From Embleya sp042956465 (GTDB lineage Bacteria > Actinomycetota > Actinomycetes > Streptomycetales > Streptomycetaceae): a stretch of DNA of 64,000 bases. The notes beneath the pieces were generated by a model. It worked only from the letters and a program-made list of their open reading frames with translations. It had not been told where the DNA came from and ran no database searches. Numbering within the stretch: position 1 is the first letter of the stretch; the number at the start of each line of letters is the position of its first letter. The DNA is taken from positions 434,001 through 498,000 of the forward strand of contig NZ_JBIBGL010000006.1 in assembly GCF_042956465.1 (NCBI RefSeq), written 5' to 3'. The position numbers and the translations under genes are program-made. Shown here piece after piece: positions 1-9,251 of this stretch.

Positions 1-1099
1 CGCCCGAGCGGGACAGGGCGGTGTGCGCCTCGCGCGCGGACGTGCGCAGCCCGAGCACGCCCCGATGGGCCGCGCCCACGCCGCAGCGCAGATCCGCATC
101 GGGGCTGCGCTCGCGCAGCGCGGTCAGGAGCCGAGCGGCGTCGGCCAGGGTCGCGCGCATGCCGTCCCGGCCCGGGTCGGTGGGTTGCGAGCGGGCCAGG
201 ATCAGCGCCTCGTCGACGCGCGCGGCGTTCCAGGCGACCACGCCGGCGGAGCGCAGCAGGCGCAGCGCGAGCGGCCCGGCGGTCTCCAGCAGGCGGTAGC
301 GGTCGGTGCCGGCCAGCGCGATCGGCTCCACCCGCAGGACCAGGTGCCAGCCGTCGACGGGCAGCCCCAGGGCCCGGCCGCGGCTGCCCAGACGCAGCGC
401 CTGGGCCTCGGGCACGGCCAGCAGCTCGGCCAGCAACTGACCGCGCGAGCGCACCGGGACGTCGTCGGCCGGTCCCGCCGCCGCGGCCAGGGCGCCGAGG
501 GCGAGCACCGCCCGCACGGCCTGTCCGCTCGGCCCCGGCCGCTCCGGAGCACTGAGCCAGGTGTCGCCGTCGGGCCCGCGCGCGGACGCGCCCGCCTCGC
601 CCGGCTCCGGCGCGCGCAGCTCGACGGGGATGCCCAGGACCCGGGACGCGGCCCGGGCCACCCGCTCGGGGTCGCCCGCGACGGACGGCATCTCGCGGGC
701 CGCGGCATCCACCCGGGCGAGGGCGTCGGCCGCACCGCCGCGGACCGCCCGGTCGACCGCCAGGATCAGCGCGGCGAGGTCGCCCTCGGCGTGCAGGATC
801 GCCACCCCGCCCCGATCGGCCAGCTCCCGCGCGGTGGCCGGGACGGGGGCGTCCGACGGGACCGCGGTCAGCACCAGGCCCGCCGCGCCGGCTGCCGCGA
901 GATCGCGCACCGCCACGTCGAGCCGATAACCGCTCAGCGGGGTCGCCAACACGAGCAGGCACCCGGCGGGCGCATGGGCCAGGCGGTCCGCGCGCGTCTC
1001 CAGTCGCACGCCGGTCAGCGGGACGGCATCCGTGGGGCCGGCCACGACGACGAGCCCGTCGAGGCCCGGGCCGGTGAGCAGCTCGGCGAGTACGATCAC
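1..1099 (-). CDS. PucR-family transcriptional regulator, C-terminus off the window
   Basis: The minus strand reads open from a GTG at 1099 to the left edge. The start of the protein (VIVLAELLTGPGLDGLVVVAG) resembles the N-terminal PucR domain of purine-catabolism regulators, and the last visible part (GVGAAHRGVLGLRTSAREAH) resembles their central GGDEF-like domain. The C-terminal helix-turn-helix expected in the family lies outside the window. It is divergent from the DUF917/HyuA/permease operon with only 88 bp between the starts, so it probably controls that operon. PucR proteins typically regulate purine, hydantoin or amino-acid catabolism; the ligand here is unknown. The start is chosen for good N-terminal alignment; I see no strong Shine-Dalgarno sequence. 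Confidence 0.8.
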   Translation of the reverse strand, partial: MIVLAELLTGPGLDGLVVVAGPTDAVPLTGVRLETRADRLAHAPAGCLLVLATPLSGYRLDVAVRDLAAAGAAGLVLTAVPSDAPVPATARELADRGGVAILHAEGDLAALILAVDRAVRGGAADALARVDAAAREMPSVAGDPERVARAASRVLGIPVELRAPEPGEAGASARGPDGDTWLSAPERPGPSGQAVRAVLALGALAAAAGPADDVPVRSRGQLLAELLAVPEAQALRLGSRGRALGLPVDGWHLVLRVEPIALAGTDRYRLLETAGPLALRLLRSAGVVAWNAARVDEALILARSQPTDPGRDGMRATLADAARLLTALRERSPDADLRCGVGAAHRGVLGLRTSAREAHTALSRSG

Positions 1100-1187
1100 G
1101 CCGCCCAGTGTGCCGGCCGCACATGTTCGACTCGATCGGGTGCGCGTGGCACACGTACGATCCGCCGCCTGTTCGTACCGTTGACCC
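1100..1187. promoter_or_regulatory. Divergent promoter region of pucR and the DUF917/hyuA operon
   Basis: These 88 bp separate two divergent start codons. They hold several inverted repeats: TGTGC-N5-GCACA at 1109-1123, GTGTGCC (1108-1114) paired with GGCACAC (1148-1154), and GTACGA (1155-1160) paired with TCGTAC (1173-1178). Any of these could be the PucR operator; the sequence alone does not decide. The plus-strand gene has no clear ribosome site, so its mRNA may be leaderless or nearly so. Confidence 0.45.
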
Positions 1188-2225
1188 ATGGAACTCGACG
1201 CCGGACTGCTTCCGGACTTCGCACGCGGCTGCGCCGTCCTGGGTTCGGGCGGCGGCGGAGCCACGTCGGTCACTCTCGCGGGCGCCCGACAGGCCATCCT
1301 CGAACACGGGCCGGTCCGGGTCCTGCACGCCCGCGAGTTGCCCCCGGACGCGACCGTCATGACCGTCGGCACCGTCGGCTCGTCCCCGGTGATGGGCGAG
1401 CGCATCGGCGGCGTCGCCGATGCGTGCCGGATGCGGGACCGGGTCGAGCAGGTCCGGGGCCGGCCACCGGTCGCCCTGCTGTCCAGCGAGATCGGCGGAT
1501 CCAACGGCTGCGTGGCGGTCACCTGGGCCGCGCGGTTGGGCCTGCCGCTGCTGGACGCGGACAGCATGGGCCGGGCCTTCCCCCGGATGGACCAGAACGT
1601 GCTCGAACTCGCCGGCATCCGCGCCACCCCCGCGGTGCTCGCCGACGAACGCGGCCGCACCGTGGTGGTCGACCACGCGGACGGGCCCTGGCTGGAGCGG
1701 GTGGTCCGGGCCGGCCTGGACGCCTTCGGCGGCCAGGCCGCCTGCTCGGACTATCCGGTGACGGCCGAGCAAGTCGCCCGCCACGCCGTGCCCGGGTCGA
1801 TCCGCCGGGCCCTCGCGGTGGGTTCGGCACTTGCCGCCGGTGTCCCCGAGGACCCCTCCCCGGTGGCCCGGCGCGTCGTCACCGGCAAGATCGCCGCGAT
1901 CGAGTGGGTCTCGGATCCGACCACCGGAATCCTGGTCGAGGGCCTGGGCCCGGACGCGGGCCGGCTGCTGCGGGTCGAGGCGCAGTCGGAGTATCTGGCC
2001 GTCCTGGAGAACGGCCGGCCCGTCGTGCTGACGCTGGACATCATCGCCCTGGTGGAGACCAGGACCGGTGAGGCACTGCCGGTCGAGGTGCTGCGCTACG
2101 GGCTCCGGATCTCGATCCTCGCGCTGGACTGCGCCCCGATCTGGCGCACCGAGGCGGGCCTTCGACTCGCCGGCCCGGCGGCCTTCGGGCTGGACCTGCC
2201 CGACCGTGCGGAGGTCGGGCGATGA
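1188..2225 (+). CDS. DUF917 (S-methyl-thiohydantoin desulfurase-type) protein, copy 1
   Basis: A 345-residue protein of the DUF917 family, now linked to S-methyl thiohydantoin desulfurases. Visible family features are the glycine-rich N-terminal segment GCAVLGSGGGG (about residues 14-24), the SSEIGGSNG segment near 104-112 and the LLDADSMGRAFP segment near 125-136. Length matches the family (about 350). The stop overlaps the next start by 4 bp, so it is translationally coupled to the HyuA-like gene. DUF917 domains are often fused or adjacent to HyuA domains, which suggests joint action on a cyclic amide or thiohydantoin. The DP that follows the glycine run in copy 2 (6845-7903) is replaced here by AT. 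The exact substrate is unknown. Confidence 0.8.
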   Translation: MELDAGLLPDFARGCAVLGSGGGGATSVTLAGARQAILEHGPVRVLHARELPPDATVMTVGTVGSSPVMGERIGGVADACRMRDRVEQVRGRPPVALLSSEIGGSNGCVAVTWAARLGLPLLDADSMGRAFPRMDQNVLELAGIRATPAVLADERGRTVVVDHADGPWLERVVRAGLDAFGGQAACSDYPVTAEQVARHAVPGSIRRALAVGSALAAGVPEDPSPVARRVVTGKIAAIEWVSDPTTGILVEGLGPDAGRLLRVEAQSEYLAVLENGRPVVLTLDIIALVETRTGEALPVEVLRYGLRISILALDCAPIWRTEAGLRLAGPAAFGLDLPDRAEVGR

Positions 2226-3574
2226 CCGGCCCGCGCACGATCGGAGTGGACGTGGGCCCCACCAACACCGACGGCGCCCTGCTGGTCGGCGACGCGCCGG
2301 CGGCCACGGTCAAGGTGCCCTCGGCCGGGCATCCGGTGGACAGCGTGCGAACCGCGGTGGCCGCCCTCCTGCGCGACGCACCGCGCGCACCGCGGGTGAC
2401 CCACGTGGCCATCGGCCTGCGCAGCGCCGCGCACGCGGTCACTCGGCGGGAGGGGCTGACCCGGGTCGGGGTGCTGCGGATCGGCGGACCCGTCTCGGAC
2501 GCGGTGCCGCCGCTGGCGCACTGGCCAGCCGACCTGCGCACGGCCGTGCACGCCGGCAGCGCGATGGTCGAGGGCGGCGCGGGCCTGACCCCCGCCGATG
2601 CCACGGCGCTGGACCGGGACGCGGTGGCCCGCTTCGCGGCCGGCCTCGCCGGTCGTTGCGACACGTTCGCGGTCACCGGGGTCTTCTCGCCGGTCGACGA
2701 CACCCAGGAACACCAGGCGGCCGAGATCATCCGCCGCGAGGTGGGCGCCGATTCCTTCGTGGGCCTGTCCGCCGGGTCGGGCGGGCTGGGCCTGATCGAG
2801 CGGGAGAACAGCACCGTGTTGGACGCTGCCCTGTCCCGGCACACCCGGGCCCTCGCCGACGCGTTGACCGCCGCGCTCGGCGCGCTGGGCCTGTCGTCCG
2901 CGACGATCCTGGTGGCCCGCGGCGACGGCACGCTGACCTCGCTGGAGTATCTGCGGCTGCATCCGGGCCTGGCCCTGGGCAGCGGCCCGGCGGGCACGCT
3001 GCGCGGCGCCGGACTGCTCACCGGCCTGACCGACGCGGTGGTCGCCGACGTGGGGGCGCGGCGGATCAGGGTGGGCCTGTTGGCCGGCGGCTTCCCGCAG
3101 GAGAGCCGGCCCGGGCTGGTCATCGGCGGTGTGCCGGTGAGCTTTCCGATGCCCGACCTGATCCGGGTCCCGGCCGACGACCCCGACGCGTTCGAGGAGG
3201 CGGTGGACCGGATGCAGCCCGGCGCGGCCCGCCTGCCGCTGGTCGTGGTCGGCGGCGGTTCGGCGGCGCCGGCCGCGACGCGGGTGCCCGCCGCCCACGT
3301 GCTGCTGCCCGAACACGGTCTGGTGGCCGGGGCGTTCGGCGCCGCGCTCAGTCCGGTCGGCGGCGCCCACGAGCGACTGATGCGGGCCGGCGAGGCGGCC
3401 GGGACAAACGCGGTGGACGAGGTACGCGAAGGCGCGCGGCGCAGCGCGGTGCGTGCGGGGGCCGATCCGCGCCGGGTCGTCGTACTGCCGGTCGAGCGGG
3501 TACCCGTGCCCTACCTCCCCGGACCCGCGTTCAGCCTGCGCGCCCGCGCGGTGGGACCGCCCTCGCCGCTGTGA
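2222..3574 (+). CDS. Hydantoinase/oxoprolinase A-like protein with degenerate ATP-binding motifs
   Basis: A 450-residue HyuA-like protein, shorter than its paralogue at 5239-6852 (537). The fold is still recognisable: GVDVGPTNTDGALL at the N-terminus, LIERENSTVLDA near 191-202, RGDGTLTS and SGPAGTLRGA near 233-263. Key loops differ from the paralogue: GGTNTD is GPTNTD (12-17), TTHFLN is LRSAAH (66-71), and the second phosphate loop DVGGTTADVG is DVGARRIRVG (276-285). The LGIGGGSLV segment of the paralogue is missing. I infer a catalytically weak or inactive subunit that may partner the intact copy or DUF917 copy 1. It overlaps the upstream gene by 4 bp and precedes the permease by 138 bp. Confidence 0.8.
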   Translation: MTGPRTIGVDVGPTNTDGALLVGDAPAATVKVPSAGHPVDSVRTAVAALLRDAPRAPRVTHVAIGLRSAAHAVTRREGLTRVGVLRIGGPVSDAVPPLAHWPADLRTAVHAGSAMVEGGAGLTPADATALDRDAVARFAAGLAGRCDTFAVTGVFSPVDDTQEHQAAEIIRREVGADSFVGLSAGSGGLGLIERENSTVLDAALSRHTRALADALTAALGALGLSSATILVARGDGTLTSLEYLRLHPGLALGSGPAGTLRGAGLLTGLTDAVVADVGARRIRVGLLAGGFPQESRPGLVIGGVPVSFPMPDLIRVPADDPDAFEEAVDRMQPGAARLPLVVVGGGSAAPAATRVPAAHVLLPEHGLVAGAFGAALSPVGGAHERLMRAGEAAGTNAVDEVREGARRSAVRAGADPRRVVVLPVERVPVPYLPGPAFSLRARAVGPPSPL

Positions 3575-3712
3575 GCGCTGCTCGAAACGTATCCGCGGAG
3601 CACCACCCGTCTCGGTGAACCGCGGCCCCTCCCTCATCCCACCGTGCTTCGCCCTGCCCGACGTCCCCTTCCGGTGCCGGGAATTCGGCCTTCAGGAATC
3701 CGAGGAAAGCGC

Positions 3713-5191
3713 ATGACCACAGACAGCAGAACACCCGCCGCCGGCGCCCCCTCCGTCGAGCCGGCGAGCGCGGACCCGGCGGCACCCGCATCGGCCGCAC
3801 CCGACTCCGCCGCACCCGACGCGCCCGGCGTCGACGCGGATTACCCGCTCGAACGGGTGCCGCGGTCCGCGCGCTACTCGTGGTTCAACGTCGCGATCCA
3901 GCGCTTCGGCCAGCTCTCCGACCTCACCCAGTTCCTGCTCGGCGCGACCCTGGGCGCCGGACTGAGCTTTTGGGGTGCGTTCTGGGCGTTCACGCTCGGC
4001 TCGGTGATCCTGGAAGTGGTGTGCGTCTTCGTCGGCATCGCCGGCATGCGTGAGGGTCTGACCACCTCGGTGCTCGCCCGCTGGACCGGCTTCGGCCGCT
4101 ACGGATCCACCCTGATCGGCCTGGTGATCGCGGTCAGTCTGTTCGGCTGGTTCGGCGTGCAGACCGCGGTGTTCGCCGCCGGATTGCACTCGTTGGCGCC
4201 GGGCGTGCCGCTGTGGGGCTGGTGTCTGATCACCGGCCTGGGTGTCACGGCGCTGGTGCTGCGCGGGTTCCGCGCGATGGGCTGGACCGCCTTCGTCACC
4301 GTGCCCGCGTTCCTGGGCTTGGCCGGCTGGGCGATGACCGTGGAGATCTCCCGGCACAGCATGGGCGACCTGGTCGCCTCGCCGCCCTTCGGCGAGCACA
4401 TATCGATCGCGACCGGTGCGACGATCGTGGCGGGCTCGTACATCGTCGGCGCGGTCACCACACCCGACATGACCCGGTTCAACCGTTCCACGGCAGACGT
4501 GGTCAAGCAGACCCTGGTCGGCATCTCGCTCGGCGAGTACGTACTGGGCCTGGCCGGCGTGCTGTTGGCGTACGCGGTCAAGTCGTCCGACGTGATCGCC
4601 ATCATCACCGCCTCCTCCGGCGTGGCGGGCGTACTGATCCTGGTGCCGGCCACCGTGAAGATCAACAACTGGAACCTGTACTCGGCCGCGCTCGGCCTGA
4701 TCGGCGCCGTCGAGTCGACGATCGGCGTACGGCTGAACCGCACCGCCGTGACGATCGCGATCGGTGTGCTCGGCAGCCTCGCGGCGGCAGCCGGCATCCT
4801 CGACCGGTTCACCGACTTCCTCACCGTGCTCGGTGTGGTGACGCCGCCGATCGCCGGAATCATGGTCGCCGAATACTTCGTGACCAAGCGCTGGCGCCCG
4901 CAACTGGACGCCTCGCGCGCGATCGGCCGACTCCCGGAGACCGAACCCTCGTGGGTGCCCGCCACGATCGTGTTGTGGAGCGCGGCCTCGGTGTTCGGCT
5001 GGTTGTGCGACCACTACCAGTGGGCCGGCGTGCCGGCGCTGAACTCGCTGCTGCTCGCCGGGCTCGGATACATCGTGGCGGGCCGGCTGAACCTCGTGCA
5101 CGGCCACCGCGAACTCCCGGTCGAGCAACCGGCCCGGCCGGCGGCGGCCCGCGAGATCGCCGCCGCCGAGGCCGCGTCCACCACCGCCTGA
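3713..5191 (+). CDS. NCS1-family cytosine/purine/hydantoin permease (CodB-like)
   Basis: A 492-residue integral membrane protein with an Ala/Pro-rich cytoplasmic N-terminal tail (about 45 residues) and roughly twelve hydrophobic segments. The segments SWFNVAIQRFGQLSDLTQ and LGAGLSFWGAFWAFTLG after the tail are characteristic of CodB-type NCS1 transporters. The ATG at 3713 follows a purine-rich site (GAGGAAAG) at about 3702-3709, which favours it over the upstream in-frame start at 3644. It lies between the two HyuA/DUF917 pairs, so it probably imports the ring compound those enzymes open. NCS1 members carry cytosine, allantoin or hydantoins with a cation; the substrate cannot be read from sequence. 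Confidence 0.88.
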   Translation: MTTDSRTPAAGAPSVEPASADPAAPASAAPDSAAPDAPGVDADYPLERVPRSARYSWFNVAIQRFGQLSDLTQFLLGATLGAGLSFWGAFWAFTLGSVILEVVCVFVGIAGMREGLTTSVLARWTGFGRYGSTLIGLVIAVSLFGWFGVQTAVFAAGLHSLAPGVPLWGWCLITGLGVTALVLRGFRAMGWTAFVTVPAFLGLAGWAMTVEISRHSMGDLVASPPFGEHISIATGATIVAGSYIVGAVTTPDMTRFNRSTADVVKQTLVGISLGEYVLGLAGVLLAYAVKSSDVIAIITASSGVAGVLILVPATVKINNWNLYSAALGLIGAVESTIGVRLNRTAVTIAIGVLGSLAAAAGILDRFTDFLTVLGVVTPPIAGIMVAEYFVTKRWRPQLDASRAIGRLPETEPSWVPATIVLWSAASVFGWLCDHYQWAGVPALNSLLLAGLGYIVAGRLNLVHGHRELPVEQPARPAAAREIAAAEAASTTA

Positions 5192-5238
5192 ACACCCCAC
5201 CCTGCCCGCAGCGGCAACTCGGCAAGAGGAACCACCAC

Positions 5239-6852
5239 ATGCGCATCGGAATCGACGTCGGGGGCACCAATACCGACGCCGCCCTGCTCGGCGACGACAA
5301 CCACGTCCTCGCCGGCACCAAATCGCCCACCACCGCCGACGTCACCTCGGGAGTCGCCGCCGCCGTCGTGGCGCTGCTCGCCGCACCCGGCGCCGACGGC
5401 CGGCCCACCGATCCGGCCGCGGTGGACGCGGTGATGATCGGCACCACACACTTCCTGAACGCGCTCATCGAGGGCGAACGGCTCGCGCAGGTCGCGGCGG
5501 TGCGACTGGGACTGCCCGCGACCGCGGCGCTGCCGCCGATGGTCGACTGGCCCGAACGCCTGCGCGCCGTGGTCGGCGGTGGCACCTACCTGTGCCACGG
5601 CGGGCGCGAGTTCGACGGCCGGATGATCTCGCCGCTGGACCCCGAGGAACTGCGCCGGGTCGCGGCCGACATCGCGTCGCGGGGGCTGCGTTCGATCGCG
5701 ATCAGCTCGGTGTTCTCGCCGGCCGCCGCCGAGGACGAGGTGCGCGCGGCGCAGATCCTGACCGCCGAACTCGGCGACGTCCACGTGTCCCTCTCCCACG
5801 AGATCGGCCGGGTCGGCCTGTTGGCGCGGGAGAACGCCACCATCGTCAACGCGTCGCTGCGGGACCTGGCCGAGCACATCGTGGACGCGTTCGGCGCGGC
5901 GCTGGCCGGCGCCGGGATCACCGCGCCGTTCTTCATATCGCAAAACGACGGCACGCTGATGGACATCGCCCATGCGCGCCGCTACCCGGTCGCCACGTTC
6001 GCCTCCGGGCCGACCAACTCGATGCGCGGCGCGGCCTTCCTGTCCGGGCTCACCGACTGTGCGGTGGTGGACGTGGGCGGGACCACGGCCGACGTGGGCA
6101 TCCTGGTCGGCGGCTTCCCACGCGAGGCGGCCGGCGAGTCGGAGGCGGCCGGGGTACGCACCAACTTCCGCATCCCGGACGTACTCTCGCTCGGCATCGG
6201 CGGCGGCTCGCTGGTCGCGGCGGACGGCGAGGTCGGGCCGCGCAGCGTGGGCTACCGGCTCACCGAACAGGCCCTGGTCTTCGGCGGCGACACGCTGACC
6301 GCCACCGATCTGGCCGTGGCCGCCGGCGCGGCCGACGTCGGCGACGCGGGTGCGGTGGCCGGCGTGGACCACGCCTTCGCCGAGCGCGCCCTGGCCCGGA
6401 TCGCCGAGCGACTGGCCGAGACGGTGGACCGCATGCGCACCTCGGCCGCGCCGCTGCCGGTGGTGGCCGTCGGCGGCGGCAGCATCCTGGTCCCGGACGG
6501 CCTGCCCGGCTTCCCCGACGTGCGCCGGCCGGCCCACTTCGACGTGGCCAATGCGGTCGGCGCGGCCATCGCCCAGGTCGGCGGCGAGGTGGACCGGGTC
6601 TTCCTGGTCCCCGACGGCAAGCGCGAACACGTGCTCGCCGCGGCCCGCGCAGAGGCGGTGCGGCGCGCCGAGGAATCCGGCGCCCGGGTGGGCACGGTCC
6701 GCATCGTCGACATCGAGGAGGTGCCGCTGGCATACCTGCCCGGCGGTGCGACCCGCATCCGGATCAAGGCCGTCGGCGATCTCGACCTGGACCGACTCGG
6801 CTCGCCGACCCCCGTGCACGAAGCGAAGAACGGAATCCCCACCCATGCGTGA
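5239..6852 (+). CDS. Hydantoinase/oxoprolinase A-family protein (intact copy)
   Basis: A 537-residue HyuA-type protein of the ASKHA ATPase superfamily. It keeps the first phosphate loop DVGGTNTDAA (6-15), TTHFLN (69-74), ARENATIVNAS (196-206), SGPTNSMRGA (256-265) and the second loop DVGGTTADVG (278-287), followed by LGIGGGSLV. HyuA proteins hydrolyse ATP to open cyclic amides such as hydantoins, 5-oxoproline or caprolactam, usually with a HyuB partner. No HyuB is present here; the partner appears to be DUF917 copy 2, whose start overlaps this stop by 8 bp. AAGAGGA lies about 8 nt before the ATG. Function is inferred from family; the substrate is not known. Confidence 0.87.
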   Translation: MRIGIDVGGTNTDAALLGDDNHVLAGTKSPTTADVTSGVAAAVVALLAAPGADGRPTDPAAVDAVMIGTTHFLNALIEGERLAQVAAVRLGLPATAALPPMVDWPERLRAVVGGGTYLCHGGREFDGRMISPLDPEELRRVAADIASRGLRSIAISSVFSPAAAEDEVRAAQILTAELGDVHVSLSHEIGRVGLLARENATIVNASLRDLAEHIVDAFGAALAGAGITAPFFISQNDGTLMDIAHARRYPVATFASGPTNSMRGAAFLSGLTDCAVVDVGGTTADVGILVGGFPREAAGESEAAGVRTNFRIPDVLSLGIGGGSLVAADGEVGPRSVGYRLTEQALVFGGDTLTATDLAVAAGAADVGDAGAVAGVDHAFAERALARIAERLAETVDRMRTSAAPLPVVAVGGGSILVPDGLPGFPDVRRPAHFDVANAVGAAIAQVGGEVDRVFLVPDGKREHVLAAARAEAVRRAEESGARVGTVRIVDIEEVPLAYLPGGATRIRIKAVGDLDLDRLGSPTPVHEAKNGIPTHA

Positions 6853-7903
6853 GATCGGCATCGAGCAGTTGGCGGACATCGCGCGCGGCGCGGGCATCCT
6901 GGGCACCGGCGGCGGCGGCGACCCGTACGTCGGCATGCTGCTGGCCCGCGAGGCGGTGCGCCGGCACGGACCGGTCACCGTGGTCGACATCGACGAGGTG
7001 CCGGCCGACGCGACGGTCGTACCCATCTCGTCGATGGGTGCGCCCACGGTCCTGCTGGAGAAGCTCCCCTCCGGCCGGGAGGAGATCAACGCCTTGCGCG
7101 CGCTGGAGGCGGTCCTCGGCCGCCGGGCCACCCACCTGGTGCCGATCGAGATCGGCGGCGTGAACTCGATGATCCCGCTGGCCGCGGCGGCGCACACCGG
7201 GCTGCCGATCGTGGACGGCGACGCGATGGGCCGAGCCTTCCCCGAGGCGCAGATGGTGCTGCCCGGCCTGATCGGGGTCGCCAACTCGCCGATGGCACTG
7301 GCCGACGACAAGGGCAACACGATCGTGGTCCGGGCGGTGGACAACACCGAGGCCGAGCGGATCGCCCGTGCCGTGTGCGTCGAGCGCGGCTGCCAGATCT
7401 CGTGCGCGGACACCGTCCTGCGCGGCGACCAACTGCGCGCCGGCCTGGTCCCGGCCACCCTGACCCTGGCCGAGAACCTCGGCCGGGCGGTCCGCGAGGC
7501 CCGCGCCGAACACCACGACCCGGTCGCGGCGGCCCGCGAACTCCTGGGCGGCGTACACCTCTCGGCCGGCAAGGTGGTCGACGTCGAACGCCGCACCGAG
7601 GGCGGCTTCGCCCGCGGCCGGGCCCGCCTGGAGGGCGAAGGCGCGCTCCTGGAACTGGACTTCCAGAACGAACACCTGCTCGCCCGCCGGGACGGCCGGG
7701 TGGTCGCCACGACCCCGGACCTGATCTGCGTCCTGGACACCGAGACGGGCGAGCCGGTCACCACCGAATCGTTGCGCTACGGACTGCGCGTCACCGTACT
7801 GGCCGCCCCGTGCGACCCCCGCTGGCTGACCCCGGCCGGCCTGGCCCTGACCGGCCCGCGCTACTTCGGCTACGACCTGGACCACCACCCGATGACCGCC
7901 TGA
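6845..7903 (+). CDS. DUF917 (S-methyl-thiohydantoin desulfurase-type) protein, copy 2
   Basis: A 352-residue DUF917 protein. It shows GAGILGTGGGGDPYVG near residues 15-30, PIEIGGVNSM near 100-109, IVDGDAMGRAFPE near 121-133 and a C-terminal part ending in RYFGYDLDHHP. It keeps the GGGGDP run typical of the family, unlike copy 1. The ATG overlaps the end of the intact HyuA gene, so the two are coupled and likely act on one substrate. It is the last gene of the operon: a 22-bp perfect hairpin begins one base after its stop. Structural work has linked this domain to metal-dependent desulfuration of S-methyl thiohydantoins in ergothioneine breakdown; whether that holds here is open. Confidence 0.85.
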   Translation: MREIGIEQLADIARGAGILGTGGGGDPYVGMLLAREAVRRHGPVTVVDIDEVPADATVVPISSMGAPTVLLEKLPSGREEINALRALEAVLGRRATHLVPIEIGGVNSMIPLAAAAHTGLPIVDGDAMGRAFPEAQMVLPGLIGVANSPMALADDKGNTIVVRAVDNTEAERIARAVCVERGCQISCADTVLRGDQLRAGLVPATLTLAENLGRAVREARAEHHDPVAAARELLGGVHLSAGKVVDVERRTEGGFARGRARLEGEGALLELDFQNEHLLARRDGRVVATTPDLICVLDTETGEPVTTESLRYGLRVTVLAAPCDPRWLTPAGLALTGPRYFGYDLDHHPMTA

Positions 7904-7953
7904 ACCGGCTCGGGCGCCTCACCGGCAGTGACCGGTGAGGCGCCCGAGCCGGT
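7904..7953. terminator. Strong hairpin terminator after the DUF917/hyuA operon
   Basis: A perfect 22-bp inverted repeat (7904-7925 with 7932-7953, six-base loop) starts one base past the stop codon. There is no T-tract, as is common in actinomycetes. It can also stop transcripts from the convergent peptidase gene that ends at 8103. Confidence 0.85.
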
Positions 7954-8102
7954 GCCCGGCCCACCTGCCCCGATCGCCCCGACCGCGGTGCTCGACGGGA
8001 ACGAGTCGCACCGCCGCGCGCGCCGCCCGGGCGGGTGTGGGCCGCGCCCTCGCGTGCGCGGGGGTCGGCGGGGCCGGCCGCACCGACGGCGGCCTCGTGG
8101 GG

Positions 8103-9251
8103 TCAGTCGTCGGCGAAATCCTCCCCCGTCAGCAGTGCGCGCAGGTGGTCGTGCGGGATCGCCGGGCTGCGCCGGCCGTTGTGGCCGGTGGTCTCCTCGG
8201 CCGTGACCAGGGCGTTGAGCACGGCCTCCTCGACGGCCTGCACGGTCGCCCGGTAGAACGGGTCGATCCGGCCCCACGGGATGTGCCGCAGCGTGTCGTA
8301 GTCCTCGTCGGTGGCCGGGGATTGCGGGAAGTTGCTGGTCAGGGCACCGGCGTTGGCGGTGGAGAAGGCCAGGAAGATGTCACCGGAGAAGTGGCTGCCG
8401 GTCGTGCCGGTACGGGCCAGACCCATCGGGACCCGGCGGGCGAGCGCCTTGCACTGGCCGGGCAGCAGCGGAGCGTCCGTGCCGATCACCACGATCACCG
8501 AGCCGGCCCCGCCGGGGGCGAACCAGTCGGTGTCCTCCATCGGGTTGTCCCGGGTCAACCGCTCTCCGACGGGCACGCCCGCGACGACCAGTTCGCGTCG
8601 TTCGCCGAAGTTGGCCTGGACGAAGGCGCCGACCGTGTACCGGTCCGAGCCGTATTCGACCACCCGGCTGGACGTGCCCGAACCACCTTTGAAGCCATAG
8701 CAGTTCATCCCGGTTCCGCCGCCCACGCAACCTTCCTCGACCGGGCCCGGGGCGGCCGAGTCGATCGCGGCGATCGCGTGCTCGGCGCGGACGTGCGGGC
8801 CGTTGATGTCGTTGAGGTAGCCGTCCCAGGTCTCGGCGACCACCGGCAGCAGCCACTGCCGGGCGAGTTCGGGCCGGTTGGCCACCGTCCAGTCGACGAC
8901 GCCCCGGTGCACGGGACCCACCGCGTGCGTGTTGGTGATCATCACCGGACCCGCCAGGCTGCCCGTCTCGTCGAGCCAACTGCTGCCGGTCATCTCGCCG
9001 TTGCCGTTGAGCGAGTAGCGACCCGCGGCGCACGGCAGGCCGACGCCGGCGCGTCCGCGCGGCAACACGGCGGTGACGCCGGTGCGTACCGACGGGCCCT
9101 GGACGAGGGTGGTGTAGCCGATGTGCACCCCAGGGACGTCGGTGAGGGCGTTGGCCGGTCCGGGGGTGCCGTCGAGGCGGATGCCCAGGGCCCGGGCGCG
9201 CGGGCGTCCCGACGGGGTGACGGCGAGGGGTGATGTGGCGGGGGTGTTCAC
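8103..9251 (-). CDS. P1-family (S58, DmpA-like) self-processing aminopeptidase
   Basis: A 382-residue protein of peptidase family S58. It contains TDVPGVHIGYTTL near 37-49, ITNTHAVGPVHRG near 105-117, GGGTGMNCYGFKGGSGTSSR near 177-196 and the junction GAG/SVIVVIGTDAPL. Family members cleave themselves before a serine, which becomes the N-terminal nucleophile of the beta chain; here that is Ser251, essentially the DmpA position (Ser250). DmpA-type enzymes release N-terminal D- or L-amino acids or beta-amino acids from small peptides and amides. The GTG start overlaps the stop of the upstream TetR gene (GTGA), so regulator and enzyme form one operon. No signal peptide is visible, so it is probably cytoplasmic. 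Confidence 0.87.
   Translation of the reverse strand: MNTPATSPLAVTPSGRPRARALGIRLDGTPGPANALTDVPGVHIGYTTLVQGPSVRTGVTAVLPRGRAGVGLPCAAGRYSLNGNGEMTGSSWLDETGSLAGPVMITNTHAVGPVHRGVVDWTVANRPELARQWLLPVVAETWDGYLNDINGPHVRAEHAIAAIDSAAPGPVEEGCVGGGTGMNCYGFKGGSGTSSRVVEYGSDRYTVGAFVQANFGERRELVVAGVPVGERLTRDNPMEDTDWFAPGGAGSVIVVIGTDAPLLPGQCKALARRVPMGLARTGTTGSHFSGDIFLAFSTANAGALTSNFPQSPATDEDYDTLRHIPWGRIDPFYRATVQAVEEAVLNALVTAEETTGHNGRRSPAIPHDHLRALLTGEDFADD

Noticed and set aside
23..2071. Long plus-strand open frame of 682 codons
   Set aside because: It is a shadow: it runs antisense to the PucR gene and then out of frame through the DUF917 gene, and its composition (Arg/Gly/Pro-rich, no family features) is typical of GC-rich antisense frames.
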